Source: Anastatus disparis
Lineage: Eukaryota; Arthropoda; Insecta; Hymenoptera; Eupelmidae
Direction of reading: 5' to 3'
Assembly: GCA_017163975.1 (NCBI GenBank)
Contig: JAFFSR010000009.1
Coordinates: forward strand, 248,001-312,000
Length of the DNA stretch: 64,000 nucleotides
The notes below the pieces were generated by a model, which was not told where the DNA came from, did no database searches, and was given only the letters and a program-made list of their open reading frames with translations. Position numbers and translations under genes: made by a program. Of the stretch, positions 24,401-37,300 are shown piece by piece (the stretch's first letter is position 1; every line of letters begins with the position of its first letter).

Positions 24401-24509
24401 TTGTTATTAATTTGAAATTTATTAAATTTTGCTATGAAATTTCACTTACGAAGTGCAGTCTTCGATGATCGAGAACGACCACAAAGACCGGCCTGAGCAC
24501 CACCTCCAT
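13523..24509 (-). CDS. Ance: Angiotensin-converting enzyme-like M2 metallopeptidase, 3' end not found
   Basis: Ten exons with consistent phases: 24509-24450, 19701-19246, 17069-16911, 16625-16529, 16199-16056, 15978-15787, 15566-15469, 15126-14957, 14729-14605 and 13865-13523, giving 614 residues plus a split codon. Signal peptide is about residues 1-36 (exon 1 [12 protein letters not shown]..., exon 2 [16 protein letters not shown]). Residues 44-130 are an Arg/Asp-rich linker (RYGDQ and GRRP repeats). The ACE fold follows from about 132. HEMAH (476-480) and Glu504 in GFHEA are the zinc ligands. WAQ (373-375), Lys604, His606 and Tyr613 match substrate-binding residues, and Cys243/251 and Cys445/463 match ACE disulfides. 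The usual CHASAWDF is CQASAWDF (Gln446). Family role: extracellular dipeptidyl carboxypeptidase. The last exon ends at IPYI plus AG with a strong GTGAGT donor, yet the final ~100 residues of the domain are not found; retention of that intron would give a stop one codon later. The extra length and the Gln suggest an Ance-3-type paralogue rather than classical Ance. Confidence 0.92.
15433..15464. repeat. TA microsatellite inside an Ance intron
   Basis: About fifteen TA units directly adjoining the splice donor of the exon at 15469-15566, so length variation here sits within a few bases of a splice site. Confidence 0.85.
17070..19245 (-). other. Ance intron 2
   Basis: 2.2-kb AT-rich intron. It contains an ACG trinucleotide run (17980-17997) and several long T tracts near 18160-18260. 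No exon or RNA gene was recognised in it. Confidence 0.75.
20090..20230. mobile_element. Small element with perfect 30-bp terminal inverted repeats
   Basis: Positions 20090-20119 and 20201-20230 are exact reverse complements, beginning ATGTACACTTGGCGG. The 81-base interior has no coding capacity. No clear target-site duplication is seen. It looks like a MITE-like non-autonomous DNA transposon; a structured RNA is an alternative. Confidence 0.7.
20529..20699 (+). mobile_element. tRNA-derived SINE, copy 1
   Basis: The tRNA-like head has an A box (GTGGCTCATTCGGTAGAGCG) and a B box (GAGTTCGATTCCC). A tRNA-unrelated body follows (CACTAAGAATCTCCGTCGC, then TTAGCATATAATAGCAA) and a TTAAATAAAAT plus A-rich tail. 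It shares head, body and tail with copies at 34136-34341 and 39431-39628. It lies in Ance intron 1, antisense to that gene. Confidence 0.85.
23109..23188. repeat. GT-rich simple repeat
   Basis: Interrupted GTGTGT/GTGCGT run directly visible. Confidence 0.75.
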
Positions 24510-24710
24510 GAAAAAGCTTCTTTTATCGCAACCAGTCGAAAAAACAACTTCTTACCACTGAATTTCAAATAAAAAATCAACTAAAATCTACAAAACTCTA
24601 ATGCATCAAACACTAAAATAGAAAAATCACTGCTGCTAATTGTCTTTAGAAAATTTCCCGACAAAACTTTAAAAAAAAAAAAAGAACAAATAAAAATTTA
24701 ACACTCAAAG

Positions 24711-24717
24711 TTTTATA
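24711..24717 (-). promoter_or_regulatory. Candidate TATA box of the Ance gene
   Basis: On the minus strand TATAAAA reads 24717 to 24711, about 200 bases before the ATG at 24509. Transcription would start near 24686, but no good initiator is visible. The neighbouring 24770-24870 is a CpG-rich patch, which supports a promoter zone in general more than this exact box. Confidence 0.35.
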
Positions 24718-27700
24718 GTCCTAATGCTTGTTCACTTGAACGTACGAAGTTGTAAACTAAAAGCTCTATGGGCCTGTACGTATACATTTATCCCCTGGCG
24801 CGTCGAACGACACACGCGAGAGCGCGGGAGGTCATCCATAGAGTCGCACGCGCCCGTCCATAAGTCACTAAGAGTGGGAGGGAATATACACCTGTTGTCA
24901 TCATACAAACGATAAATTTATATGTATATACATAATCGTAGCTATGGCTTCTTTTTGCCACTCGTATACCCCCTCATAACTAGATGATTTTTAAGTTTTC
25001 AATTAAGAGAATGAGCTTGAAACTGGAAGGGTGTCATTTTGGAAATTTTGATAAATTGATCATTTATTAATGAGAATTTTCGATTTTTAAATATAAATAT
25101 AAATTTATTTATATTTATATAAAATTTTCAATATTATCAGCAAAAAGGAAAATTTAGGTCACTATTGTTTTAAAAAAGTCACAAAATATGCTTCAATTTT
25201 CCAAATCTGATAAAGTTAATATCTTAAGAGCATGAAATAGAAAAAAAATTATTTATAAAAGAAAAGCTGTTGTTAATACATTAACATTTAACTTCCTTAA
25301 ATTAAAAACATGATTTCTTTAAGCGCTTCTAAAATGCATAAAACATTTTATAAGGATAATTTATATTACTCTCATTTCAAAAATGTTTACTGATAAATCT
25401 GAAAAATATCTACTTTCCAGAAACATTTTTTCGGTAATTTATTTGAGTTTATTCTACTTATTAACGATTAAAATTTGATGATAGATAAATGTTATAAATA
25501 TAATCTTAAAAATTGAACATACAATAATTAGGAATAATTTATTCAAATTTCATCAAGTTATAAACAAATAGTGTTTCTTTGAATGGCAAAGGAACGGTAA
25601 TAACTATCTAAAAAATTCTTGTAAGAGATTATAGGAAAATAAAATTATTTGCATATTTATTTGCGTATATCAAATAAATTTGACGCTGTAATTTTAAATA
25701 GTTATTAAAATAAAAAACTAAGATTTAGATGACAATAATAATTTGACATCAGAATTTAATTCTCTAGCTGTCGACGCATAAATTTGACAATATCTGATGA
25801 GAAGCTATCACGGTAGGGGCTGCAAGCGAAAGGTAACCGAAAATAAGAATCAAGTATTTTAAACAATCATGAAATTGATGTTATAATCCAAAAGATTAAA
25901 GTTAATTTTTAAAATAAAAAAAAAAAAGATATTAAAAAGTGCTATTACTAAACTAAAAATTATGTTTCATCTTCTTAAAAATACAAAAGAAAATTACCTT
26001 TCTTTAATCAAATACACGCATAAACACACTATTATATTATTTTAAATAATAATTTTTTCGCCCTCATTACAGTTTCTTTGTAATAAATCAAAATATTTTT
26101 ATGTCACAAGTAAAGCGATAATTTAATTAATTAGGAAATTAAATGAATTTTTTAATTACAGAAAAACAAACAAGCCATTTCTGTGAATTTTCTATTGTTT
26201 ATCAAAGCTTTTTAAAACGAGGCTAATGCCGGTCTTGGTAAATATTTATAAATAAAATCATTAATCTTAATATTTAACTTGAATATTTTAATGATTCCAT
26301 TGAAAATTACGGGGTTCCCGTGACAAACTTATTGTGAAGTATCCCATATTAGGCAGGCGGTGCTTTTTTTTCTCTACAACATTGAATGCGTACCTTTGTA
26401 CACGAAATATACGTTAAACTATGTAAGCCAAAAGTGATGAACGTTGTAAGACTTGAAACAGGGTCAATGTCGATAGATACAAAAAAAAAGTTGACCAAAA
26501 ACCATTATGTATAAACATGTAATTTATGATACATGTTGAAAAATTGCAGTGGCAGTTTTTAGATCTAATTCAGTACATGTTAATTTGGTCAAAATTGAGC
26601 AATATTACATTTATTTGTGGTTGATGTAAAGGAGTTGGTTTAATAAATTAATTTACTGACTTCATTAATGTTACTGGTTTATAATTATAAGTATAAAGAC
26701 ACTGTTATAGTCAAAATAATTCACTGCTATTTTATAGTAATAATGGATATTTTTGCTTTCAAACAATTTTATTTTCTTTATATTTAGAAAAATATGATAA
26801 AAAAATCAAATTATATAAGGAAGTTATAATCAACAAAATAGCCATACAAAATTAATATGGTTTTACGTCTAGAACAGGTATTGCAAATGAGCGCTAATAA
26901 ATTCAATTAATTTAACGACCAATATTATGGAATATTAGAATAGATTATGGGGCCAATGTCGTAATTATAATATCATTTTGTACTCATACTTGGAGTTATA
27001 AATAAACTAAAATTGAAGATCAGCTGGCAAACAACAAACTATACTCATGCTTGGACAGACCGTGCTAAATTGGTTAATTGTATGCAAATTTTTTTAAAAC
27101 TCGCAACAGCCAACGTTGAGCTATTGTGTAGCAATAAAAAATAATAGCTCAATACCAAAGGACTTCCTATATTTTTATATTTGTTTTGTTTTTGTCTATT
27201 TTTTCTGATAATTAGTTAAAAATTAAACACCTGTTTATGATAATGCACGGCAAAATTATCGCATAATTCATAATTATCAAGCTTAAATTATGAATATTAG
27301 TCACTGCAGGTATACTTGAAAGGTATATAATTAAGTCGAGGCTTTCAAATATTATCAAAAGTTTTTTTACAATTATATACATCTTTCATTGGTTTTTCAC
27401 ACACATTATATTCAATTGTGGATTTAATTTCAGAACTACTTTATATACTTGTATTTTGATCATGTCAGATTTTGGGTATTATTAGAGTAAATTATGGTGT
27501 CTCTTTTAGCTATACAATAGCATCAAATTAACCAATTAATGAGTTTGAGGCCTGTTAAAATTTTCTCGAGAACAGGTTTGATCCGCGTTTCATATAAATT
27601 TTAAATTTTAGATCTGTAAAAGACAATAGCTTATAAATAATTAATTTTTCTAGTATGAATCTTGAAGACACAAAAAAGTTTATGTTACGTCTGATGTTTA

Positions 27701-29968
27701 TTGTATTCATGCAATCTAAACCTTCTTGGAAATTCGTCGTATATTCATCATTTGTAAAAAAAGCAAATTTATTATTTTGTAAATACATAAAAACCAATAT
27801 TCTTTTGTTCATCAAACACGTACATCCGTTTCAACCTTTAAATTTCGTTTATCATCTAAGATTCTAGAAAACAAAAAAAATCCTCATCAATAATCCGTAT
27901 AACAAAACTATCTCAAACGTCTATGTAACAAGGACTTCCTGAAATATTACGTGTGCTCTTGTTATTAACTAGTTTAAACCTAAATCAGTAAGGGAAAAAA
28001 ATGGATATATTTATAGGAAGCATCGATAAAAAGGTGGAATCTACAAATACGAAGTGATAAAAAAAATTAATTTGGTACCAGAATCGTTCCTTAAATTATG
28101 ATACAGAGAAAAAAAAAGAAGAGCGCGTACGTGGTGAGGCCAACCGGTGGCCTCCGCTTGTGCAATACACCCGCGCGGTGTATACGCTGTTTATGTGTGT
28201 ACGTATATACTAAATAAATTCCCACAGTTGACGGATAAGGAGGAAACTTGTCGGCCTCCTCTGTTGTGTGTATACATGTTGTGACTTCTAGTTCTTCTAT
28301 TGTCGGCACTTTGTAGCCATACATACGCACACGCGTGTGTGTATACGCTTAGCGCACGATTCTGCGTTTTATATGCGTATAACCTTCGCGTTCTCTCCAA
28401 AAGTGAGACAAATATCTCTGACTATTCATGCTCTTTTTTTTTTGGTTTTTTATGGCTTGTAGAAAATTCTTCTTTTTTGGGATATAAAAAAAAATGAGAT
28501 TTATATTGTTGAAATCCAAAAGATAATGAAATATATTTTTAAAATTCAGAATTTCTTCATTTTTTTCAACCTTTTGAGAAAAAATTAATCCAAGAGTAAT
28601 ATTCAAAATGGGAGTTCATGACGAATGAAAAAATTATAAATGTAAGATAATTTTATTTTAATAATATATTTTTAATTATTATTAAAAAAGCGACAAAATT
28701 AAAATTAATCTATTCATCGTTACAGCCAAAATTACTCTTTTTTCATAGATAATTGTGAATAATGTAGTTCTTAACCATTTAAACATCAATCTCACGTTAT
28801 TTAAATGTTCCTTAAAAATGTCAAAAGTCAAAACTCCTCTTGGTTATAGTAATAATTTAATAATGTCTCCTTAATTGTACTAATGTCGTCGAAAATAACA
28901 AAAAACATCTTGAGAATCAAATATCCTTCGTTGAGGTCATTAAAAAATAGATGATTTAAGCATCATCATGCATGACATCAGAAAAAAATTCGCAATTCCC
29001 AAACTTTTGTGTATTTTGTCTTTTTTGCCTATCAACTATAATTACGAAGGGAAAAAACGCACAACAATGAGACAAGGTTACAAAGCTAAAAATTACCAAA
29101 CAGTGGATATCACAAAGTTTATCCACATATTAATTTTACTATTCGTACTAAAATATTACGTGCCATGAAATTTTCATGTAAATCCAAGCGAAATCAAAGA
29201 AGCATTAGCGAAATATCAGCGACCAGATGTGTATACGACGTTCAGTTAAAAACAATAAGTTCCTCGCATGGAAAGTCTATGCATGGTGTAAAAATATATG
29301 CACGCAACCTTGACTCACTGAAATACATTTTTAAGAGTTAAGTGTTAGCTGTTGTCGCTGCACCTGATTTTAATGTTTACGGTCGGACGTGTTTTTAAGT
29401 ATATTTCGGCTGATTCAACGCAGATTTCAACTTTATTCTTTTTTACACTCTTCAAAAAAAAAAAAAAAAAGACTCGATACATTATAACATGACTGCCGGC
29501 TAATGCGCGCAACAAACATATACACGACACATTTCCTCTGGCGAAGAATAAGTTTGTTGCACAATTGAACGGCTCGAAGGAAGAATTTAAATTTGAATGA
29601 GACGGAGACCTTTTTGCGATTTTACTATTTTAATGCAGTCAGAATAGTTTCAACAAACATTGCATTAAGCTATAAAAGAATCTCTGATATTTCAGTTAAA
29701 CATGCATTTCAAACGTGTTTCATAACGAAGCTTTGAAAAATTTTAGCTATAATTAACATGGGCTTTGTGTGCTCTTGCCTCTGCAATGTTTTTACGTGTA
29801 CCTGTATTATGCGATGTCTTAGTAAATTGTAATATTTATTTTTATTTGTTATTTAATAAGTAACAGTAATAAAATATTCTAATTTGTACTTTTTACTTAT
29901 TCTTAATACACCATAAAAATATTTTGTAAATGTCGTTTATACATTGGAAAACATTTTGAAGTCATAGT
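24718..29968. other. Start of the 33-kb non-coding stretch
   Basis: Begins with a GC-richer, CpG-containing patch (24770-24870), then AT-rich DNA. A second GC-richer patch at 28110-28400 contains a GAGGCCA/TGGCCTC hairpin and CA/GT runs; overlapping short open frames there look like chance. No gene is recognised. Confidence 0.5.
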
Positions 29969-29970
29969 TA

Positions 29971-30493
29971 CCCTGGTAGAAAATTAAACATAATTTCTGC
30001 TCATTTGACTAACTTCTGCCCAGAAAATTATGTTGAACGATTGTCATCAATCAATTTATAACCTTAAGTAAACAAACTTTAATGTTTTAAATCAATTAAT
30101 GATAATTATTGGGATAGATCACAAATACTTATTTTAAAAATAATTTTTTTTAAATGTCACCGAATTAATTATATAAACAAAAAAACCTTCAAATATAATA
30201 TCAAGCGCAATATATTAAGCTTTTATGGTTAAAGAAAAAAATGATAGCTATTATATCTCGAACAAACAAATGAGTGTGCATGATTTTCTTTCTCTCTCTC
30301 TCCTACGTAGCGAAATATGAAAAAATAACCTCAAATCAATATTATTTGACTCATAACATGATTTTAGCAGATTCTGCCCAGAAAATGTCGCCAGTACGTA
30401 GGGTTTCTGGGCAGAATATATCAGCAGAATCTGCCCACTGAGCAGAAAATTTAAGATATTCTGGGCAGATTAATGTTCAATTTTCTACCAGGG
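29971..30493. mobile_element. MITE-like element with CCCTGGTAG terminal inverted repeats and TA duplication
   Basis: The left end CCCTGGTAGAAAATTAAACA and the reverse complement of the right end agree at 19 of 20 positions, and similarity continues inward. The element is flanked by TA on both sides (29969-29970 and 30494-30495), as expected for a Tc1/mariner-type insertion. The 523-bp interior has no coding capacity but contains the motif CTGCCCAGAA or close variants five times in both orientations (near 30014, 30374, 30405, 30428, 30458). Confidence 0.8.
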
Positions 30494-30495
30494 TA

Positions 30496-33400
30496 TTCAT
30501 AAGCTTATTTAGAATTTCAAAACAAAAATAATGATAAATGTTTCTAAAAAAACTAAGTTAAGATTTTAATAATAAAAAAATAAAATATAATTTATAATAT
30601 AATGAAAATCAATTGAAGTTAAAGAAAACTTTACTAAAAATGTTGATTATTACATTTTGAATAAATCATAATAAATTTTGAAGCGATATAAATAAGTACT
30701 TTTATTTAAACCTCAGAAATTATTTTTATTTTTCACTATCAACAATCAGTATGAATTTTCTTTTGAAAATTAATGGTGAACATTCTATGAATAATTAACA
30801 ATATATACATAGTTGTAACACGTCGAAATAAAATTTCTTTCGTTCAATAAAATTTTCATAATTTTACACGCTTTTTCCAATACATTCGAGCGCGCGTGCT
30901 ACCGTATAGACCACATAATAAAATAATCATGAGGTTAATGAACTAAGGGTTCAGGGGGGATGAATAGCATTTCCAATGTCAACAAACCCTGACGTTTTTA
31001 GTTCAGCAGCGCTTAATTATAGATTTGAAAAAAATAAGGAAGAAAGAAAAAAACTCGATTCTATACTTGCAAAGAAAACATTATCGCGGATGTAAACTGG
31101 CGACTTGAAAAATTAAGCTAGCTGATTCACCATTTATGTTCGTCTTTTCTTTTATTCCCGAATAATTGAGCTTAATTACAGCCTTATTTTATAATCAGTC
31201 GTCATCAACGCGAGTCCCTCAGATTAATCCACGTATCAATGTTAACTTCATTAAGATTATTCAGTTTGGAGACTAAACCTTGTAAAAGCTAATTGACTAT
31301 TTGCTAAAAACCAAAAAAATTCAAAAATTAGCTGATTTTTAGCTAATTTCTAATTGATTTTTAACAGAAAAATCGTTTTTTGCTGTATAAAAAGTAAATT
31401 TATGTAATAACATTATCCATTTCCTTAAATATGTTATTTTTAGATTAACCATAAGCAAAGAAGACATTTATACTTTGCAATGCAGTAGACTTGCTATCGT
31501 ACTTGTTACTTGCTAAAGTTGCGAAATATGGACACCAAAGGAATGAGGACGCACCACCGCAATATATACGGCTTTAATGCGACGATTGACACTTTGCAAG
31601 TGCGGCCCATTGTTTCTCAGAGCGTCTCTTTTCGCATATTATTTTTTTCTTTTCTTTTCTCTTTCCTCCTCTCTCTTTTTTTTTTTTTCTTCTTAAGTCT
31701 TTGCTCATTTCTTTTAACCATGAGTTTCGTGAAATTCGTGCAACTTTGACGCTTCAATTGTTCGGCCGAGTAAAAGAAGCAAGCCGGCAAGATGCACATA
31801 TGCTCTTTTTTTATGCGAACGAAAAATCTTTCTTAAGTATGAACTGAATACATATAATGCATGAGTATTATTTCAACTTGTTATTATTTTCCTTTTTTTT
31901 CACCAAATTGACTTTGAGGAAAAAAAAAATGGAAAATTCTCACTTTGTATTTCAGTGATTGTTGATTTTAATATAATTATTTTATATTATTGCTTTAAGT
32001 TTACACGCGGTCTTGTAAAAACAATACTTTATTAAAATACATTTCTTTTTTTTTCACATGATGGTCTTTACGGTGGTTTCGTTCTTTGAAAATTACGTAA
32101 AAATGTAACTCTCTATTGCGCTATTACGTTTTTTTTTTGATAATTATTCTTTCTCGAACGTTGAAAATAAATATATCAGGATTGTAATACTAGGCGTGAA
32201 GGCGGTAGAGTGTTAAAAGATATTCAAAAGGAACCACTATATTGATTTTGTCAATTTGACGGTGTTCTTATGAATTGAAGCTTGCTTAATGTTATTATTT
32301 CGTTTGAAAAATCTCTGAATGGGTTTGTTTTTATCAATCGCCATAAACACGGTAAATGATTTTCATTTAAAATAAAAATTATGAAAATAATTGCAGAATT
32401 TCGAAATTTCTATAATTTTATCTTCATTAAAAAATCCTCAGTTTATGAGTTTAGCATTAATTCAAATATTTTCCCATGATTAAAAAATATCAAGTTTTAG
32501 AGGTCATCGCGATAAAGGAGCGATTACAATTGAATTTCCGGACGCATCGTTTAATTAATTTTTAATTTTCATCATGAAAATTAATGAAAGTGAAAAAAAA
32601 AAGAGTTTTTAGTTAACGAGCGCAAACATACTCTTTTTAACTAATGACTTTTTAAAATAACTCGCACAAATGGACAATAGGTATCGGAACGAGGTGCTGG
32701 GTAAAGCCGAAGGATTATATCGTACAATGTCACTTTTTCTCCACAATTCTAGATAAACACTTTTACATGTACGTATATACATTAAAGTATAAGGGTCTAT
32801 TTACAAGAGCTCTTTTACAATTTACTATAAGCATCGAAGTATGCAAAAGTCGAAACAAGGACAAATGAAGTCGTATTTCTCTCATACGCGGTAATTGTGT
32901 GTGTACATACGTATATATAAAGCTTAACAAATTGTCATAAGTCGCGTCGCGGAATCGTTTCTCCGAGTAATGTGGATCGTTTAATATGTTGAAGAACCGC
33001 ACCCAATAGGAGGACATATCGAGGAGTGCGAGGATAATCCCACGATGATCTGGAATCATCGTATACATGTGTCTCTCTCTCTCGTATGCCAGAGGCAAAC
33101 GGACCTTGAGCCATTATAATATAACGTTCTTACGTGGCCGAGCTCTTCGTATGCGTATACGTTATAATACGACGCCCATTGTGTAACTCGCGAGCTGTCG
33201 TAGTGTGTACAACAGAAACATGTGTACATCTAGAAAATTTTCTTATTTTTTTTTTCTTTTCTTTCTTTAGCTCTACACTTTTTCTGAGATTCACGCTAAA
33301 ATGTTAAAACATCCTGACGCGAGCATGTTATTTTTTTCTATTGTCTTTTGTGACGATGATGATGATGATATCTCATTGGCTTAAATAATTAACAAATTCT

Positions 33401-34135
33401 ATGAGATGACGAACTGTTTATGGGTGTGTTTACGATAGGGATTTTGTTTTACGTTAGACAAAGTTATGACTTGTTTTTTGCCTTAAGTTAATCAATGGCT
33501 TGTAAATTTTAAGAAAAGTTATTGTTTATAGATTCATTGCTTTTTTTTCTTTTTTTTTGTGTATTGGTGTTATTTTAATTTAACAATCGGCTTTTGTTAA
33601 ATTAAGCCAAACTTTTTTGTCAATTTTAGTAAGTTTTTGCTAGTAAAGAATGAAGTTGTGCTGATTGTAATAAGAATTTCTCTAGAGAGGATATAGAATA
33701 GGCTTCATAAAACTTTTGACCTACTTTTCGTCCAGAAAAGTTGTGAAAATATAGCAAAAGAAAAAATTACGGATTAGCGTGAGCGATTATATCTATATCA
33801 CTGGGTAAGTAGTTATGGACGGGACTAATCAGACTGTCAAACTTGTATCTTAATCATCGGAACACGTTTTACTAATTTCTGCAAACTTCTATAATTTATT
33901 TTCACTCGATTTAAATATGAAAATATTTTTTTTTATAATTTAAAATAATTCGACAAACAGTTATAAAGTTTAGTTAAGAATTTGAAAAATTTACGGGCAT
34001 TAATGTTTGTTACTCTGAAGATAATCTTTCTCAAGTACTGAAAAATACAAATTGATATAATCTTTAAAAATATAAAAATACATATAATACAAAAAATTAA
34101 TCGTACTTACAATATATTTACAGGTAACCACATAC
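30496..34135. other. Non-coding stretch
   Basis: AT-rich, with a long T/pyrimidine run (31640-31700), a GAT repeat (33355-33369) and a GC-richer island at about 32690-33240 with several TACGTATA-type motifs. The 111-codon minus-strand open frame at 32763-33098 has no recognisable similarity. No gene is called. Confidence 0.5.
33355..33369. repeat. GAT trinucleotide repeat
   Basis: Five consecutive GAT units. Confidence 0.8.
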
Positions 34136-34341
34136 TTTTTTTTTTAAATTTTATTTGACGTCGCTGTATTATGATATTATTATGATGCTGATTGGCGACG
34201 GAGATTCACAGTGTGTTTGTGAACAAAGCACATGTATCGTATATACAGTGGTGCTCGTATCAATCGGCCGAGAGCGGGATTCGAACTCGGATCCTCGAGT
34301 TTATGAATCCATCGCTCTACCAACTGAGCCACTGACTATCT
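34136..34341 (-). mobile_element. tRNA-derived SINE, copy 2
   Basis: Read on the minus strand: A box GTGGCTCAGTTGGTAGAGCG, a CAT in the position of an anticodon loop, B box GAGTTCGAATCCC, the shared body (AATCTCCGTCGC) and a tail of GACGTCAAATAAAATTT plus about ten A. This copy has the best-kept tRNA head of the three. Confidence 0.88.
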
Positions 34342-37300
34342 CAAAATAATAAATTTATTTTGGATATTTAATATTAACCTTACAGCTGTATACGTTACAT
34401 ATACGACGTAACAAACTCAAGAATTATTTTAATTTTCATATCACAAAACTAGAAAAGCTAGTCTTTGTTTCAAAATAATAATTTTGTTTAATGAGGTCAA
34501 ACTGTGGTAAATAGTTATCTTCACATACCCATCAAACTTATGTATCTAGACTATTAATGATGTTGTCATTGCTATTTCTTTAAAATAAAAAAGTACGATG
34601 TCCTAACACATCCATATCTTTTCTCATAAAAATTCTAATGATAATCATAGTCATAGCTTAGTTGAAAAAAGAACGTTTATTGAAGCATTAAAATGGGATA
34701 CGGAGAAATGCACGAATGTGAAAGCGAAATGAACAATAAGAATATATACCGGAAAAAGCTATTTTTGTATTATCTTTAGTGTTATAAATGGAAATTGACA
34801 TTTTTCAAAAGTATTATCAACCAAACCTTAGTAAAAAAAAAAGACAAAGTGAAAGTCATTTATTTTTTAAGAAAAAAAAATACAAAATATACGGAAATGG
34901 AATATTGAATTGTTTCTTGCATCGAGGAAACTTTTATCTTGTAACAGAAATGAGCATTTTAAAAGAGGCTGTTTTATTGTTTCTCGGAGGAACTTTATTG
35001 AACTTGTCTATGCAATTTTAATGAAGATATTTTTAAATAACGTAAATAATTAATTTTTCTGATTCACTCCTTTAATCTTCAACATCAATTAAAAAAAAAA
35101 ATTCAATCTCATTCATTAAACGTACACGCTCCAACTTATATACCAGCAGCTTCAAAGATTACGTAACAGACACGTTTTCGCATCAATGAATATTATCTAT
35201 ATGGATTCGCTCTAATAGCATATTTCATTCAGAAAGCCGCGTTTCCGCATTATTCATCGTCCATAAAGAATCAGCAGCGCTACATTCGTACGCCATCAAA
35301 ATCAATCACTAAACCAAACGACTCATCTAATGAATCAACGTGTACGCCGATCGATATCGCATAGATAATTTCTTCTACATCCTTATATTAACTCGAGTAA
35401 TAAGTTTTATAAGCAAAAAAAAAAATGTAAGATTCATTCCATTGAAATAAATTGAACGTTGCGTTACAGCTCATCTAGTCACGTTTTTTTTTAGGCGTAT
35501 CTTTTGTTTTTGTAGACGTACTTATAACCGCATCTAATTAATATTAAGTAAGCGTATTCTTTGGTCATTACAAGAAGAGGGAGGGAGAGAAAAATTTATG
35601 ACAATTTTTGCTGACAGTGATACGTGTAAACAAAAGAGAAAAAAAAATTAAACTCGCACGTGTATGTGTGTACTTTTCGTAACACTTGTAAAGCCTTTTT
35701 CTTTTAGTTGCAAAGAGATGCTCCTCTATCTCTCTTCATAATTCATTTTTATTTATCTGCTTTTACTGCTTATTTTTCTGCTACGCAGTTTTTTGCAGTT
35801 TCTTTTTTTTTTGCAGATTTATGAGTCGTCACTCCTCGTTTTTTTTACGTGGTTTTACCAAAGGGTAAAGAATATATCATTCTCTCATTTTCTTTTAATG
35901 TGCTCTTTTGTATATTATGCATTTATTCGCGTATTCAGAGCCAATAATTTGGTTGTAAATCATTTAAACGTTTATGAAAGAAGATTATCTCATGAATAAT
36001 CATGATGTAATTTTTTTTCTTCATTTTCTTACAATAAACAATATTGTCATTGAATGGAAATTGAAAGTAGAACTTGGTTTTACTTTTAAGGTATAATCGT
36101 CAGCTTTATATAGAAGAATTTCTTCTCATTCCTTAAACACATGTATATTTTTAATAAAATTAGAACACAATAGAAAATAATCTCGCAACAATTTTTCCTA
36201 AGAAAAGTAATTGCACTTTATGAAAAAAAAAGCAAATAAGGACACCCTTATTTTTCGTCTCGTTAATTTCACGTTCTGATTAAGTTTATCCTCATTTCTT
36301 TTTTCTTCATTTGACACGTATTAAACAATCGGCAAACATGTTAATTCCATATTTAGGCTGAATTCAGGTGCGGGTATATTACGCCAGTTCTGTTTGTTTA
36401 GTGTTACGCGCTTCTTTTTCGAGACAATACTCGACTAATCTTTTGCAGAGATAAAGAGTCGACTTGTGTCCCACATATATGGTTGTATACGTACAACCGC
36501 AAATCATGGTTCAAGTACAGGATTACGAAGAACGAGAATACCGTGTGTTCATTCGCAATGTGCGCGCACTTGGTACACCGCATTACAAAGCTTAATGGCT
36601 TTTTTCGTTCATTTGAAAAAAGGAAGGAGATCCTTCAATGTCAAGAGTACGCGATTAAGACATTAAATCACGGGGTGTGGTCATGACAAAATTGTGAAAA
36701 AATTTTATTATTCTAATATTGTATTCATAAAACGTTTAGAAAATTAATTTAATTACATTTAATATTTCATTATTTATTAAACAGGGTATTTTTAATACAT
36801 GTTTATTTTTCCGTGCAATCAATTTTGCAAAATAGACGTATATCTCATTTTCAAATATGCTTAATGAATTTCTTTTAATATTTGACCTTGCATTAATGAT
36901 TTATAGACATTCATAAAACACAAGTTGACGGAGTTGTATGACTCAGGACTATTATTTTGTAGTGTAAAATTGAAAATTTAATTTTATAAATAAAACAACT
37001 GATAGACAATTCACAGCGTCATATAACACGTAAAGACCATTCTCTGAATTATCATTAAAATAATTTTATGTACATAAGGAAATTATTAGAGTTCCGAGTC
37101 ACGAATTTTTACAAGATTAATTGTGAGATATTTTTTGCTCTCTAAAATTATGAGGAGAATTGTATTGTTATATTAAGTACTCGATTTTTTTCAAAACTCT
37201 TCAAGCAAATATACTTCAATTTTTTATTACTTGAAGAGATTAAGCTTTGATTACAAACTTTGTATCGATTAAAAAAATTTAATCTTAACTTTTATAAAGA

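Larger units (their letters stand above)
19702..24449 (-). other. Ance intron 1
   Basis: 4.7-kb intron splitting the signal peptide. It holds a 141-bp element with perfect 30-bp inverted ends (20090-20230), a plus-strand tRNA-derived SINE (20529-20699) and a GT-rich repeat (23109-23188). No internal exon is recognised. Confidence 0.75.

Noticed and set aside
32763..33098. 111-codon minus-strand frame in the gene desert
   Set aside because: No recognisable domain or repeat, no plausible splice or promoter context; lengths like this occur by chance in 64 kb.
34255..34341. Possible functional tRNA gene
   Set aside because: A and B boxes are good but acceptor-stem pairing is lacking and the sequence continues into a shared SINE body and A-tail.
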